Made by a program: the position numbers and the translations under genes | Notes under the pieces: generated by a model | Seen by the model: the letters and a program-made list of their open reading frames with translations, nothing else | The model's database searches: none | Told to the model about the DNA's origin: nothing | Assembly: GCA_900541035.1 (NCBI GenBank) | Contig: UQIN01000019.1 | Coordinates: 1-46,734, forward strand | DNA: 46,734 nt | Source: an uncultured Collinsella sp. | GTDB taxonomy: Bacteria > Actinomycetota > Coriobacteriia > Coriobacteriales > Coriobacteriaceae | Direction of reading: 5' to 3' | Part shown: positions 7,172-16,264 of the stretch, piece after piece | Numbering within the stretch: the stretch's first letter is position 1 | Layout: each line of letters starts with the position of its first letter

Positions 7172-8238
7172 TATGCGTTCCCCTGTTTGGTGCCCTTCAT
7201 GCGGTACAGCGAGTCCGCAAGAATGGCAGGGTTGTTGACGCCAAAGTCGCCCAAGCGCTCCGGATCCTCGCTGATGTCGTCCATGAGCTCCTGCAGCGAG
7301 CCGTACTCGTCGACGATCTTCTCGGCCACGCCGTCGCGCACGACGGACACGCGCGAAAGCGTGCGCAGGCCCAGCGGCGTCATGACGGAGTCCTCGTCCA
7401 AGTCGTCATAGCCCAGAACTGCCGCCACGTGCTGCGGGTCGGACAGGTCCTTAGGCGTCATACGGGCAAGCTCAGCGCGAATCTTCTCGGCGTTGGCCTC
7501 AGAGGAATCGCTTGCGTAGTCGCGGATCATCAAGTCGTATTCAGTATCCATGCTGGAGCCCGCGAGCTGCTCGAGCTGCATCTGCACGAGCTTGCCCTGG
7601 TTACCCAGCTTGACGATGCAATCCTTAAGCTCGGTCTTTGCCTGTTGCATGATCTCGAAACTCGAGAAGATGCCGGTGATGTCGGCGAGCGTAACGTAGT
7701 CGTCGAGCTCAAGGGCCGTCAGGCGCAGCAAGGAGCGATCGAGCGACTGACGGGTGGTCTGAAGCGTGGCGACGAGCTGGTTGACCGAGCTCATGATGGT
7801 GGTGACGGGCTGAATCTCGTAGCTCTTGCCGTGAACGTACACGTTAACGACGGCACGGCGAGCCGAAACCGAGATCACGATGGCATCGGTGAGCACCGAC
7901 ATGCGAGCGGCAGTACGGTGACGCATGCCCGTCTCACTCGTGGCGAGCGAGGGATCGGGATTGAGGTGGAAGTTGGCGCGCAGGATCTGGGTGAGGTCGC
8001 CATCGATAACGATGGCGCCGTCCATCTTGGAAAGCTCGAACAGGCGGTTCGAGGTAAACGAAATGTTGAGCGGGAAGCCGTCGTTACCGGCGGCGAGCAC
8101 ATTTTCGGTGTCGCCGACACAGATAAGGGCGCCCAGGTGACCAGCAATGATCATGTCGAGGGCGGTGCGGATCGGCTGGCCAGGTGCCGTCAGGCGAATG
8201 GCCTGTTCCATACGCTTTTGCAGCTCGTTCTTATCCAA
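7171..8238 (-). CDS. disA: diadenylate cyclase DisA (c-di-AMP synthase)
   Basis: The product is 355 aa, full length for the family. The DAC domain carries the catalytic DGA motif (73-75) and the ATP-binding GMRHRTA segment (R106-H107-R108). A helical spine follows, and the C-terminal helix-hairpin-helix DNA-binding part is seen near LGLRTLSRVSVVRDGVAEKI. DisA scans DNA and makes cyclic di-AMP, which signals DNA integrity and controls cell-wall and potassium balance. It is the first gene of disA-ispD-ispF-cysS. Association of disA with ispD/ispF occurs in several Gram-positive groups. Confidence 0.97.
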   Translation of the reverse strand: MDKNELQKRMEQAIRLTAPGQPIRTALDMIIAGHLGALICVGDTENVLAAGNDGFPLNISFTSNRLFELSKMDGAIVIDGDLTQILRANFHLNPDPSLATSETGMRHRTAARMSVLTDAIVISVSARRAVVNVYVHGKSYEIQPVTTIMSSVNQLVATLQTTRQSLDRSLLRLTALELDDYVTLADITGIFSSFEIMQQAKTELKDCIVKLGNQGKLVQMQLEQLAGSSMDTEYDLMIRDYASDSSEANAEKIRAELARMTPKDLSDPQHVAAVLGYDDLDEDSVMTPLGLRTLSRVSVVRDGVAEKIVDEYGSLQELMDDISEDPERLGDFGVNNPAILADSLYRMKGTKQGNA

Positions 8239-8344
8239 GGCATCGCTCCCATCGTATACGCTCCATAAACGTCAATAAGTTTCTCACGGTTTGCCCCTGT
8301 GACGCCCGCAAAATCCGATGCTTACAGAATGAGCGAACACAGCT

Positions 8345-8381
8345 TAGGTAGCTCATTTGGGACGGGGCTCTTTTAGCTGCT
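8345..8381 (+). repeat. intergenic motif TTTGGGACGGGGCT, copy 1
   Basis: TAGGTAGCTCATTTGGGACG and the next 17 bases match 28376-28412 (minus strand) over about 37 bases with few changes. It is downstream of nothing on its own strand and lies between the divergent disA and mntP starts. Function unknown. Confidence 0.5.
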
Positions 8382-8459
8382 CATGTGGTAGCATCGGGTT
8401 TCATATAAATGAGGGAGTAGTCGTGTAATCGGGTTCGCCCGCAAAGAGGGAGCCAGACT
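8375..8459 (+). promoter_or_regulatory. mntP leader, possible manganese riboswitch
   Basis: The leader contains GAGGGAGTAGTC followed by a CGGG-TT-CGCCCG hairpin and GGGAGCCAGACT just before the ATG. GGGAGTAG is the conserved loop of yybP-ykoY manganese riboswitches, which often precede mntP. However, the second conserved loop (ATACTC-like) is not evident, so this is only a candidate. The downstream GAGGGAG seven bases before ATG is the ribosome site and would be the controlled element. Confidence 0.35.
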
Positions 8460-9044
8460 ATGGGACTCGCAGAGCTCATGTTGCTCGCCGTTGGCCTTTC
8501 GATGGACGCCTTTGCCGTTTCCATCTGCAAGGGTCTTGGCATGAAAAAGATCAACCTTAAAGTCGCCGTGGTGCTCGGTCTGTTCTTTGGCGGGTTTCAG
8601 GCCGGCATGCCCGTGATCGGTTGGGCACTCGGCAGTCAATTCATGGGCATCATCGGACCCATCGACCATTGGATTGCCTTTATCCTTTTGGCCTTTATCG
8701 GCGGCAAGATGCTGTGGGAAGCCTTTACCGAAGACGAGGATGAGGATGAAGGCGACGGCAAGGATGCCGAAAAGATCGACCTGGGCGAGTACCTGATCCT
8801 CGCCATCGCCACCTCGATTGACGCCCTGGCCGTGGGCATCTCGTTCGCCGCGCTTTCCGTCGACATCGTTCCCGCCGTGTCGCTCATAGGCATCACGACC
8901 TTCATCTTCTCCGTTGCCGGCGTGGCGATTGGCCGCATCTTTGGCGCGCGCTACGAAAAGCCCGCCACCATCGTGGGCGGCGTTGTGCTCATCCTCATCG
9001 GCCTCAAGATTTTGCTGGAGCACCTAGGGATTTTAGTGCTGTAA
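8460..9044 (+). CDS. mntP: manganese efflux pump MntP
   Basis: The product is 194 aa, a six-helix membrane protein built from two homologous halves. Each half carries an Asp-containing helix motif: SMDAFAVS (D16) and SIDALAVGIS (D121), the metal-pathway residues of the family. The cytoplasmic loop between helices 3 and 4 is strongly acidic (EDEDEDEGDG, about 91-100) and may bind Mn. It exports Mn(II). It is a single gene with its own leader and terminator, divergent from disA. Confidence 0.93.
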   Translation: MGLAELMLLAVGLSMDAFAVSICKGLGMKKINLKVAVVLGLFFGGFQAGMPVIGWALGSQFMGIIGPIDHWIAFILLAFIGGKMLWEAFTEDEDEDEGDGKDAEKIDLGEYLILAIATSIDALAVGISFAALSVDIVPAVSLIGITTFIFSVAGVAIGRIFGARYEKPATIVGGVVLILIGLKILLEHLGILVL

Positions 9045-9072
9045 AACACCCTTCAAAACTAAACGTCCGTAT

Positions 9073-9108
9073 AAGGCCTCATGCAGAGTTTTGCATGAGG
9101 CCTTTTCA
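9073..9108 (+). terminator. terminator of mntP
   Basis: AAGGCCTCATGCA pairs with TGCATGAGGCCTT, followed by TTTC. The upper stem and loop also contain the first hipBA operator-like site (9080-9097), so one sequence seems to serve two purposes. Confidence 0.85.
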
Positions 9109-9151
9109 TGCAGACTTTTGCATGTCATACTAGGATGCAAAAGCCTGCACG
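9080..9151 (+). promoter_or_regulatory. hipBA control region with three operator-like sites at 27-bp spacing
   Basis: Site 1 is CATGCAGAGTTTTGCATG (9080-9097). Site 2 is CATGCAGACTTTTGCATG (9107-9124), one base different. Site 3 is GATGCAAAAGCCTGCACG (9134-9151), the same motif inverted with small changes. Starts are exactly 27 bp apart. A possible promoter lies across site 2: TTTTCA, a 17-bp spacer, then CATACT (9126-9131). HipB binding to such sites would repress the operon, as known for HipB of Escherichia coli, which uses different sequence motifs. Confidence 0.65.
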
Positions 9152-9164
9152 TTAGGAGATAGCC

Positions 9165-9632
9165 GTGGATACCCTTCCCATCACCACACCACGCCAAGCT
9201 GGCATCTACGTGCGCCAGGCACGCGAGACTCAGGGTCTCACCCGTGCCACCCTCGCCAAAAAGGCCGGTGTTTCGGAGCGCCTGCTTGCATCGCTCGAGC
9301 TAGGAGACGCCACCGGCATTCGACTCGACAAGCTGCTGGCGATTTTCGACGCTCTTGAACTGGCGCTCGCAGCACAAGGGGATATAAGCGAAACGAAAAA
9401 TGAGCACCCAGTCGACGCCCCGCATGCTGGTCAACCTTGCAGCACCTCCAGACGCCATCACGCTCAACGTCTTCATCATCGCAACCGTCGCAGCACAACC
9501 ATTCCGGCTCTTGCAGATACCCCCCTTACGTCCGAGCTCTACGACAGGGCCTTCGCCGATTTCGCCATGTCCAATCTCGGAGTCTCGATTGCCGCAAACG
9601 CATCTAGCCAAACCATGCCCGAAGGGAAATAG
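9165..9632 (+). CDS. hipB: HipB-type antitoxin, XRE-family DNA-binding protein
   Basis: The product is 155 aa, starting at GTG behind TTAGGAGAT. Residues about 12-65 are a Cro/C1-type helix-turn-helix (IYVRQARETQGLTRATLAKK, then SERLLASLELG). E. coli HipB is 88 aa. Here the chain continues with a long, His/Arg/Ser-rich and probably disordered segment, ending in a short hydrophobic stretch (LYDRAFADFAMSNLGVSI) that could contact HipA. It is expected to neutralise HipA and repress the operon through the upstream sites. The stop is three bases before hipA. Confidence 0.8.
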   Translation: MDTLPITTPRQAGIYVRQARETQGLTRATLAKKAGVSERLLASLELGDATGIRLDKLLAIFDALELALAAQGDISETKNEHPVDAPHAGQPCSTSRRHHAQRLHHRNRRSTTIPALADTPLTSELYDRAFADFAMSNLGVSIAANASSQTMPEGK

Positions 9633-9635
9633 CCA

Positions 9636-10940
9636 ATGGCCAGAACATCACTTCGGACCATTATTTGCGGCGTGCCTGCTGGAACGCTCGCGCAAGATGA
9701 GAACGGTCTTATCAGCTTTACCTACGATCATGACTATGACGGGCCAGCCCTATCGACCAACATACCCGTATCGAATCGCACATACGGACAACAGGTCATG
9801 AATCCGTACCTGTTTGGCCTTCTACCCGACAGCGAGGACCAACGAAAAGCGATTGCCGCCGAATTCGACGTTAGGCCCAACAATCCCGTTGCGTTGCTCA
9901 GCCATATCGGACTCGACTGTCCGGGCGGAGTGCAGTTTTGTGCCGAAGAAGATGCCGACGCCGTCCTGCATCGCGCTGGCGAATACCGCCCTATAGACGA
10001 CCACGAAATTGCTCTTCGTCTCAAGTCGATCAGAGATGACCGCGATGCATCGTGGATGGGTCTAGATGAAAGTTGGTCACTTGGAGGCAACCAGGGCAAG
10101 TTCGCGCTCGCGTTCATAAACGACCGCTGGTGCGAATGCATGGGCTCCTCGCCCACGACGCATATTTTCAAAAATGGCGTTATCGGATTTAAACTCGAGG
10201 CTCTCAATGAGTTTGTCTGCATGAAAAGCGCCCAGCGCGCCGGCATCGCAACGGCAAACGTCGAATATCGTATGTTTGAGGACGAACCTGCCCTCATTGT
10301 TGAGCGCTATGACCGCGTGAAAGTCAAAGACGGAACGATCAGGCGCCTACATCAAGAAGACCTCTGTCAGGCACTTGGGGTGATGCCCGCCCAAAAGTAC
10401 ACGGCAGACGGCGGCCCGACCACACGCGACATTCAAGAGCTCCTCGTAAATACGAGCCACCATCAACTTAACCTGTATCTGTTTACGCAGATACTTTTCT
10501 TTAACGCCATCATCGGCGCACCGGATGCGCACGCGAAAAACTATTCCCTGCTCCTTGGAAACGACGGCGCAGCCATGATGGCTCGAATGTACGATGTCGC
10601 GTCGGGTTTGGCGTATGAGCGCATGCGCCGCCGGGTGCGCCTTGCCATGAGCGTTGGCGGCGAAAATCGTGTGGGGTGCATCGGTCCAGGCGCTATCCGC
10701 CGATACCACGGTATGGGCGACCCCACGCTGGAGGCGACGCTCACCGATGCCGGGCTATCCGAGAAGTTTTGCTTTGCGACCATGATGGACCTCGCCTACG
10801 AGGTACCCATTTGCATGGAAGAGGTCATGGACGAATACGCCGACCTGCCCGGCATGGCGGACCTGCGCGAGCATATGCTCGGCCCCGTCCGCGAAAACTG
10901 CCAGCGCGCCCTCGACCTCATCAGGGCAGAAATGGACTAG
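9636..10940 (+). CDS. hipA: HipA toxin, serine/threonine protein kinase
   Basis: The product is 434 aa, the usual length. The N-terminal couple_hipA domain covers about 1-105 (VMNPYLFGLLPDSEDQR). The glycine-rich loop SLGGNQGKFAL (148-158) occupies the position of the phosphorylated loop in E. coli HipA. ERYDR (223-227) follows. The catalytic loop is GAPDAHAKN (D297, N302), and YDVASG (D320) gives the metal ligand. E. coli HipA phosphorylates glutamyl-tRNA synthetase and induces dormancy; the target here is not known. The gene is coupled to hipB. This is the second HipA-fold kinase in the window. Confidence 0.92.
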   Translation: MARTSLRTIICGVPAGTLAQDENGLISFTYDHDYDGPALSTNIPVSNRTYGQQVMNPYLFGLLPDSEDQRKAIAAEFDVRPNNPVALLSHIGLDCPGGVQFCAEEDADAVLHRAGEYRPIDDHEIALRLKSIRDDRDASWMGLDESWSLGGNQGKFALAFINDRWCECMGSSPTTHIFKNGVIGFKLEALNEFVCMKSAQRAGIATANVEYRMFEDEPALIVERYDRVKVKDGTIRRLHQEDLCQALGVMPAQKYTADGGPTTRDIQELLVNTSHHQLNLYLFTQILFFNAIIGAPDAHAKNYSLLLGNDGAAMMARMYDVASGLAYERMRRRVRLAMSVGGENRVGCIGPGAIRRYHGMGDPTLEATLTDAGLSEKFCFATMMDLAYEVPICMEEVMDEYADLPGMADLREHMLGPVRENCQRALDLIRAEMD

Positions 10941-10965
10941 GTGGCCGTAATTTCGCAATTATCAA

Positions 10966-11012
10966 ACAAAAGAGAGGGGGCACCCGTCGCAAAAGACCGG
11001 GTGCCCCCTCTC
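10966..11012. terminator. bidirectional terminator between hipA and pepD
   Basis: GAGAGGGGGCACCC (10972-10985) pairs perfectly with GGGTGCCCCCTCTC (10999-11012). On the minus strand it is followed by TTTTGTTTG, so it chiefly serves pepD. It can also stop hipA transcription. Confidence 0.85.
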
Positions 11013-11067
11013 ATAATGTCATTTGCAATCCGCTAGCACGTGACTCGGACTGCTGCTAGCGCAACCT

Positions 11068-12525
11068 TTACGCAGCGAGGCGCTTGAGGACGTCGATGAG
11101 CAGCTCGTAGAAGCGCTCGGCAGAAGCGAGCTCCATGCTCTCGTCCGGGGTATGGACATCGGAGAGCGTCGGGCCCACGGCGATGGCGTCCAGGCCGTGC
11201 AGAGCCTCGGCAAACAGGCCGCACTCAAGGCCGGCGTGAATGGACTCGATGCGCAGCTCGGAGCCAAAGAGCTCTCGATAGCTCTCGACAAAGACTTCGC
11301 GGACCGGCGAATGCTCGGCATAGCTCCAGCCGGGATACTCAAACTCAAACTTGGCGTCGAAGCCCAGGACATCGGCCAGCGTCTGCAGACGGTCCTTGAA
11401 CTCGTTCTGCAGCGAGGTGATCGAAGAGCGCGGGGACAGCATAATCTTGACCTCGTCATCGGAGGTGGCGACCACGCCGATGTTGGAGGAAACCTCGACG
11501 GAGCCGTCGGTGGCGACGTTACGGCGAATCACGCCGTTAGGGGCAAGGCGCAGGGCGCGGATGAGGGCAAGCGCGGACTTCTGGTCCATGGCCTCAACCT
11601 CGGCGTCGTCGGCAATCTCGACGGTGCAAGTAAAGCCGGGGTCGAAGACCTCGAGCTCGGCAGTGACGTCGGCGATGATGCCCTTTGCGATCTGGGCCGC
11701 GGCCTCGGCGGCAGCGTGGTCGGCGTAGACCAGAACAGCCTTGCACTCACGGTTGATGGCGTTGTCCTTGGTGCCGCCGTTAAAGCTAACGATGGCGGGC
11801 TCGCCGGCAACCATCAGGCGGTCGATGATGCGGGCCATGATGAGGTTGCCGTTGCCGCGCTCCAGGTTGATATCGCTGCCGGAGTGGCCGCCCAGCAGGC
11901 CGGAGATGTCGAGCGTGAGGGTGCTACCGGTCTTGTGCTCGCGCGCGATCGGGCAGGTGTAGGTAACGACGACGCCGCCGGCACAGCTGACGGTGGCAAC
12001 GCCCTCTTCCTCGGAGTCAAGGTTGATCATGGTGCGGGCGCTAATCTGGGACTTGTCGAGCGTCTCGGCGCCGACCAGGCCAGTCTCCTCGTCGGTGGTG
12101 AACACGCACTCGAGGGCCGGATGGGTAATCGAATCGTCGTTGAGCACGGTAAGCATAAGCGCGACGGCAATACCGTTGTCGGCGCCCAGAGTGGTGCCGT
12201 TAGCGGTGAGGACGCCGTCCTTGACGACCAGGTCGATACCATCGGTCGTAAAGTCGTGCTCAACGGAGCCCAACTTGTCGCACACCATATCGATGTGGCC
12301 CTGCAGCATCACGGTCGGGGCATTCTCGGCACCGGCAGATGCGGGCTTGCGAATGATGACGTTGTAGACCTCGTCCTGGTACACATCGAGACCGCGCTCC
12401 TTGGCAAACGCAACCAGGAAATCGCTGATGCCCTTCTCGTTGCCAGACCCACGGGGGATCGCGCTGACCTCCTCAAAGAAATGGAACAGCTGGGCGGGCT
12501 CGTAGCCGGTAATCTTGTAGTCCAT
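11068..12525 (-). CDS. pepD: aminoacyl-histidine dipeptidase (PepD family, M20)
   Basis: The product is 485 aa, starting at ATG 12525 behind AGGAGG. Metal ligands of the M20 family are visible: H in LQGHIDMVCDK, D in TTLGADNGIAVA, the E-E pair in FTTDEETGLVGAE (catalytic Glu first), D in INLDSEEEG, and the final His in AGLECGLF/VGPTLSDVHTPDE. The lid domain carries GGHSGSDINLERGNGN. It hydrolyses Xaa-His and other dipeptides in the cytoplasm. It is a single gene, with convergent hipA downstream and clpC upstream. Confidence 0.92.
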   Translation of the reverse strand: MDYKITGYEPAQLFHFFEEVSAIPRGSGNEKGISDFLVAFAKERGLDVYQDEVYNVIIRKPASAGAENAPTVMLQGHIDMVCDKLGSVEHDFTTDGIDLVVKDGVLTANGTTLGADNGIAVALMLTVLNDDSITHPALECVFTTDEETGLVGAETLDKSQISARTMINLDSEEEGVATVSCAGGVVVTYTCPIAREHKTGSTLTLDISGLLGGHSGSDINLERGNGNLIMARIIDRLMVAGEPAIVSFNGGTKDNAINRECKAVLVYADHAAAEAAAQIAKGIIADVTAELEVFDPGFTCTVEIADDAEVEAMDQKSALALIRALRLAPNGVIRRNVATDGSVEVSSNIGVVATSDDEVKIMLSPRSSITSLQNEFKDRLQTLADVLGFDAKFEFEYPGWSYAEHSPVREVFVESYRELFGSELRIESIHAGLECGLFAEALHGLDAIAVGPTLSDVHTPDESMELASAERFYELLIDVLKRLAA

Positions 12526-12682
12526 GGTGCCTCCTTGGCGCAACTGGTTAGACAGTAAGACATGCGACTTGTATATTCCCAGACTTTGCGTGCATAAACC
12601 AGTCGAAAACGCCGAGCGCCCTCGCATCATCGGCTAACGGTGGACCGTATAGCGTAACGGTCACAACTTCCGCAGCTCTACA

Positions 12683-12714
12683 AATCGAGGCGCCCTTTCC
12701 GGAGCGCCTCGATT
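12683..12714 (-). terminator. probable terminator of clpC
   Basis: AATCGAGGCGC pairs with GCGCCTCGATT 25 bases past the clpC stop. The following T-run is short (ATTTG). Confidence 0.55.
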
Positions 12715-12739
12715 GCGCGTATCAAATTGTCGCCACGCC

Positions 12740-15382
12740 CTACAGCGCGCCGGAACCGGCTTGCATCATGCCGCCGGGGCCCGAGGTCACGCCGCCGCTC
12801 ACGGGCGCGGCGTTGCCGGTGTGCGGTACCGCCGGGGCGGTATCGCCACCAAGCGTGCCCGCCGGACGCGGTGCCGGGATCTCGCCCGTGCCGCGGCTAA
12901 AGACAAACTTGCCATCGGTCACGTCGCACAGGACGGTATCGCCCTCGCCCCACTCGCCAGCCAGCAGTTCCTCGGACAGCGGATCCTCGATGAGCTTTTG
13001 GATGGCACGACGCAGCGGACGCGCGCCGTTGGTGAGGTCGGTACCCTCCGCCACAATCTTGTCGTAGGCCGCATCGGTAAGCTTGATGTTCATGCCGTTT
13101 GCGATCAGGCGCTGGCGCAGATCGTCCACCAGCAGGTGCGCAATCTTGGTCAGGTTCTCGCCCGAGAGCTTCTGGAACACCACGATGTCGTCGATACGGT
13201 TGAGCAGCTCGGGGCGGAACAGGCGCTTGAGCTCGCCCATCGCGCGGCCGCGGATCTCACTCGAGGTGAGGCCCTGCTCGCCGGTGGTGCCAAAGCCAAC
13301 GCTCGCATCCTGCGCGATCTCGCGGGCGCCCACGTTTGACGTCATGATAATCACGGTATTGCGGAAGTCGACCGTCTTGCCCTGGCTATCAGTCAGGCGA
13401 CCCTCCTCCAGCACCTGCAACAAAATGTTGAAGATGTCGGGGTGCGCCTTCTCGATCTCGTCGAACAGCACGACCGAGTACGGGTGACGACGAACGGCCT
13501 TGGTAAGCTGACCGCCCTCGTCGTGGCCCACGTAACCCGGAGGGCTACCGATGAGCTTGGAGACCTCAAACTCGCTACCGAACTCGGACATGTCGAAGCT
13601 GATGAGCGCGTCCTTGCTGCCAAAGAGGTACTCGGCGAGCGTCTTGGCGAGCTCGGTCTTGCCCGTGCCGGTGGGACCCAGGAAGATAAAGCTGCCGCCG
13701 GGGCGACGCGGATCCTTGAGCGGCGAGCGGCTGCGGCGCACGGCCTTGGCGACGGCCTCGACAGCCTCGTCCTGGCCGATGATGCGGGTCTTGAGCACGC
13801 TTTCGGTCTGCAGCAGGCGCCGGCTCTCGCTCTCGGTGAGCGAGGAAACCGGCACGCCAGAGGTCACGGACACGATGTCGGCAATCTGGGCGACGTCGAT
13901 GGTGAGCGGGCTGGCGTCGAGCTCGGCGGTCCAGGCGGCCTTGGCCTCGGCGAGCTCAATCTCGGCGGCCTTCTGCTGCTCGGTGATCTCGGCGGCCTTG
14001 TTCATGTCGTCGCTCTCGGTGGCCTCCTGCGCGGCGGCCTTGAGCTCCTCTATGCGATGCTCGGCCTCGCGCACCGGCTCGGGCGCGCGGTTGGCGGCGA
14101 TGCGGGCGCGGGCGCCGGCCTCGTCAATGAGGTCGATGGCCTTATCGGGCAGGAAGCGATCCTGGATGTAGCGGTTGGAGAGGTTCGCGGCGGCCTCGAT
14201 AGCACCCTGCGTATAGCGCACATGGTGGTGCTCCTCGTAGCGCGGCTTGAGCGCGGTCAGGATCTTGACCGTGTCCTCGACGCTCGGCTCCTCGACATCG
14301 ATGGTCTGGAAGCGACGCTCGAAGGCCGGGTCCTTGGTGAGGTACTTGCGGAACTCCTCGGCCGTGGTGGCACCGATGATCTGGAAAGCACCGCGTGCGA
14401 GAACGGGCTTGAGCATGGAGCTCGCGTCGATGGAGCCCTCGGCAGAGCCGGCACCGATGATGGTGTGCATCTCGTCAATAAACAGGATGACGTCGTCAGC
14501 CTCGGTGGCCTCCTGGATCACGTTCTTGAGGCGCTCCTCAAACTCACCGCGATACTTGGCGCCCGCGACAAGACCCGGCAGGTCGAGCGTCCAGATATTC
14601 TGGTTCATGAGGTTCTCGGGCACGTTGCCGGCTGCAATCTGCTGAGCCAGGCCCTCGACGATGGCCGTCTTGCCCACGCCGGGGTCGCCCAGAATGAGCG
14701 GGTTGTTCTTGGTGCGGCGCGAAAGAATTTCCATCATACGCTGGACTTCCTTTTCGCGACCAATTACAGGGTCGAGCTCGCCATCGCGCGCCTTTTGCGT
14801 GAGGTTGGTGGCGAACTGCTTGAGCGTATCGGTGCCGCTCCCCTTTTGCTGCGACGCGTCCGAGCCGCTAAAGAACGGCAGGCCCGCACCGGGACGCCCG
14901 GCACCGGCGCCGGCGAGCGGACGCTTCTTGTCCTGGTCCTTGGCGGTAAGTTTCTCGATAGCCTTTTTGATGGAGGCGGACGACACACCCAGGCGCATGA
15001 GGATGTCCATGGCCATGCCGTTACCCTCTTCGACGATGCCAATCAGCAAGTGCTCGGTCGACACGTAGGTCTGGTTGTTCTCACGTGCCACGCGGAAGGA
15101 GCGCTCCATCACGCTGATGACGAGCGGCGTAAAGGCAAGCTTGGCAGCCTCGGTCTCCTCGCTGGGCTCGGGAACCGTGGTCTGGACCTCCTTGAGGGTG
15201 TCCATGATGTCGTCGTAGGAGATATCAAGCGAGCGCAGCGCCTCGGCAGCGATGCCCTCGTCCTCCTTGGCGAGTGCGAGCAGCAGGTGCTCGGTGCCCA
15301 CCTTATTTGAGTGCAGATCGAGCGCCTCCTGTTTGGCCATCGACATGACCTTGCGCGCTCGATCGGTAAATCTATCTAACAT
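12740..15382 (-). CDS. clpC: ATP-dependent Clp protease ATPase subunit ClpC
   Basis: The product is 880 aa, starting at ATG 15382 behind AAGGAAA; an earlier ATG lacks a site. Two Clp_N repeats span 1-145. AAA+ module 1 has Walker A GDPGVGKT (232-239) and Walker B VILFIDE. The coiled middle domain lies about 435-490. AAA+ module 2 has GPTGTGKT (569-576) and VVLFDEIEKAH. The C-terminal tail of about 50 residues is rich in Gly, Pro and Ala and ends GGMMQAGSGAL, which is unusual. It unfolds substrates for ClpP. The usual Bacillus partners ctsR, mcsA and mcsB are absent next to it. Confidence 0.95.
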   Translation of the reverse strand: MLDRFTDRARKVMSMAKQEALDLHSNKVGTEHLLLALAKEDEGIAAEALRSLDISYDDIMDTLKEVQTTVPEPSEETEAAKLAFTPLVISVMERSFRVARENNQTYVSTEHLLIGIVEEGNGMAMDILMRLGVSSASIKKAIEKLTAKDQDKKRPLAGAGAGRPGAGLPFFSGSDASQQKGSGTDTLKQFATNLTQKARDGELDPVIGREKEVQRMMEILSRRTKNNPLILGDPGVGKTAIVEGLAQQIAAGNVPENLMNQNIWTLDLPGLVAGAKYRGEFEERLKNVIQEATEADDVILFIDEMHTIIGAGSAEGSIDASSMLKPVLARGAFQIIGATTAEEFRKYLTKDPAFERRFQTIDVEEPSVEDTVKILTALKPRYEEHHHVRYTQGAIEAAANLSNRYIQDRFLPDKAIDLIDEAGARARIAANRAPEPVREAEHRIEELKAAAQEATESDDMNKAAEITEQQKAAEIELAEAKAAWTAELDASPLTIDVAQIADIVSVTSGVPVSSLTESESRRLLQTESVLKTRIIGQDEAVEAVAKAVRRSRSPLKDPRRPGGSFIFLGPTGTGKTELAKTLAEYLFGSKDALISFDMSEFGSEFEVSKLIGSPPGYVGHDEGGQLTKAVRRHPYSVVLFDEIEKAHPDIFNILLQVLEEGRLTDSQGKTVDFRNTVIIMTSNVGAREIAQDASVGFGTTGEQGLTSSEIRGRAMGELKRLFRPELLNRIDDIVVFQKLSGENLTKIAHLLVDDLRQRLIANGMNIKLTDAAYDKIVAEGTDLTNGARPLRRAIQKLIEDPLSEELLAGEWGEGDTVLCDVTDGKFVFSRGTGEIPAPRPAGTLGGDTAPAVPHTGNAAPVSGGVTSGPGGMMQAGSGAL

Positions 15383-15413
15383 GCTCGTTTCCTTACATGA
15401 GTTCATCGAAATC

Positions 15414-15438
15414 AAAACGCCCGCCCGTCGGCGGCGCT
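15414..15438 (-). terminator. possible terminator of the activase-tetR operon
   Basis: On the minus strand, GCGCCGCC pairs imperfectly with GGGCGGGCG and is followed by TTTTGATTT. It lies between the tetR stop and the clpC start, so the two units are probably transcribed separately. The rest of the 190-base gap shows nothing recognisable. Confidence 0.5.
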
Positions 15439-15574
15439 TTTGTCTCTTTACCCACAGGTTGTCTATGTTAACAGCTGGAGGAATATCTATAAACCCGGCT
15501 CACATGAATGCAGGTTATGACCGCATCGCGGGACTCACCGCGCGATGCGCGACAGGCGCCCCGCAAGAGAAACC

Positions 15575-16264
15575 CTAGGCGTCTTTCACCACGTCGGGAC
15601 TCGTCGCACGCGATGCGCGATAGGCATCGGCCTCCTTGGAGACGCGTTCGAGCAGCTCGGATGTATCGACGCCCTCGACTTGCGCGACCGTTTCCACCGT
15701 CTGCATGGCGACCGCCCTCAGGTACGCGCACGCGCTGTCCCCCGGCTGCTCGAGGTCTATCTCCTCGCCGCCCTCCCGGGCAAAGCCGACCGCCATCACA
15801 AAGCCCATGATGCCCGAGACCAGAAAGCCCACCGCAAAGCTCGAATCTGCCTTGAGCTCTTCTCCGTCGGGGTGGACGATCTCTCTCACGCGGTCGATGA
15901 TGATCGTATGGATGCCCTGCACGACCTGCTCGGCGGCACCCGCCCTCATGGTGATGACGATGCGCCGCAGCAGGCAGCGGACGTCGCGCCGGTCGAACGC
16001 CGAAAGGTCGCCCTCGCTCGAAAAATGCCAGAGGGCATCGGTGATGAGCTCGTTATCCTGCAGCAGCTGGGCTATGGCGATGGCGACGAGTTCATCGAAA
16101 TCGTGAAAATAGTAGTAAAACGTTCCGCGATTGCACTGGGCGGCGCGGGTCACCTCGCCAACCGACAGCTCGAAGATGCTGTTGTTCTCGATGAGCTCCC
16201 AAAACGCCTCGATGATACGGGTGCGTGCATCGGGCGCATCGGCGTCCTTACGCGGTCTCGCCAT
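15575..16264 (-). CDS. TetR-family transcriptional regulator
   Basis: The product is 229 aa. The N-terminal helix-turn-helix is RTRIIEAFWELI ... VGEVTRAAQCNRGTFYYYFH, with the classic GTFYYYF recognition helix. The remaining helical domain is the ligand pocket (GFLVSGIMGFVMAVGF). The ATG at 16264 lies within the last codons of the activase gene (17-base overlap); a GTG at 16273 is an alternative start. It is translated with the activase and most likely represses this operon through the 21-bp palindrome at 20737-20757. The inducer is unknown. Confidence 0.85.
   Translation of the reverse strand: MARPRKDADAPDARTRIIEAFWELIENNSIFELSVGEVTRAAQCNRGTFYYYFHDFDELVAIAIAQLLQDNELITDALWHFSSEGDLSAFDRRDVRCLLRRIVITMRAGAAEQVVQGIHTIIIDRVREIVHPDGEELKADSSFAVGFLVSGIMGFVMAVGFAREGGEEIDLEQPGDSACAYLRAVAMQTVETVAQVEGVDTSELLERVSKEADAYRASRATSPDVVKDA

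Noticed and set aside
11019..11067. Extra small gene between hipA and pepD
   Set aside because: The region holds only the 3' side of the terminator and no start site or recognisable product.
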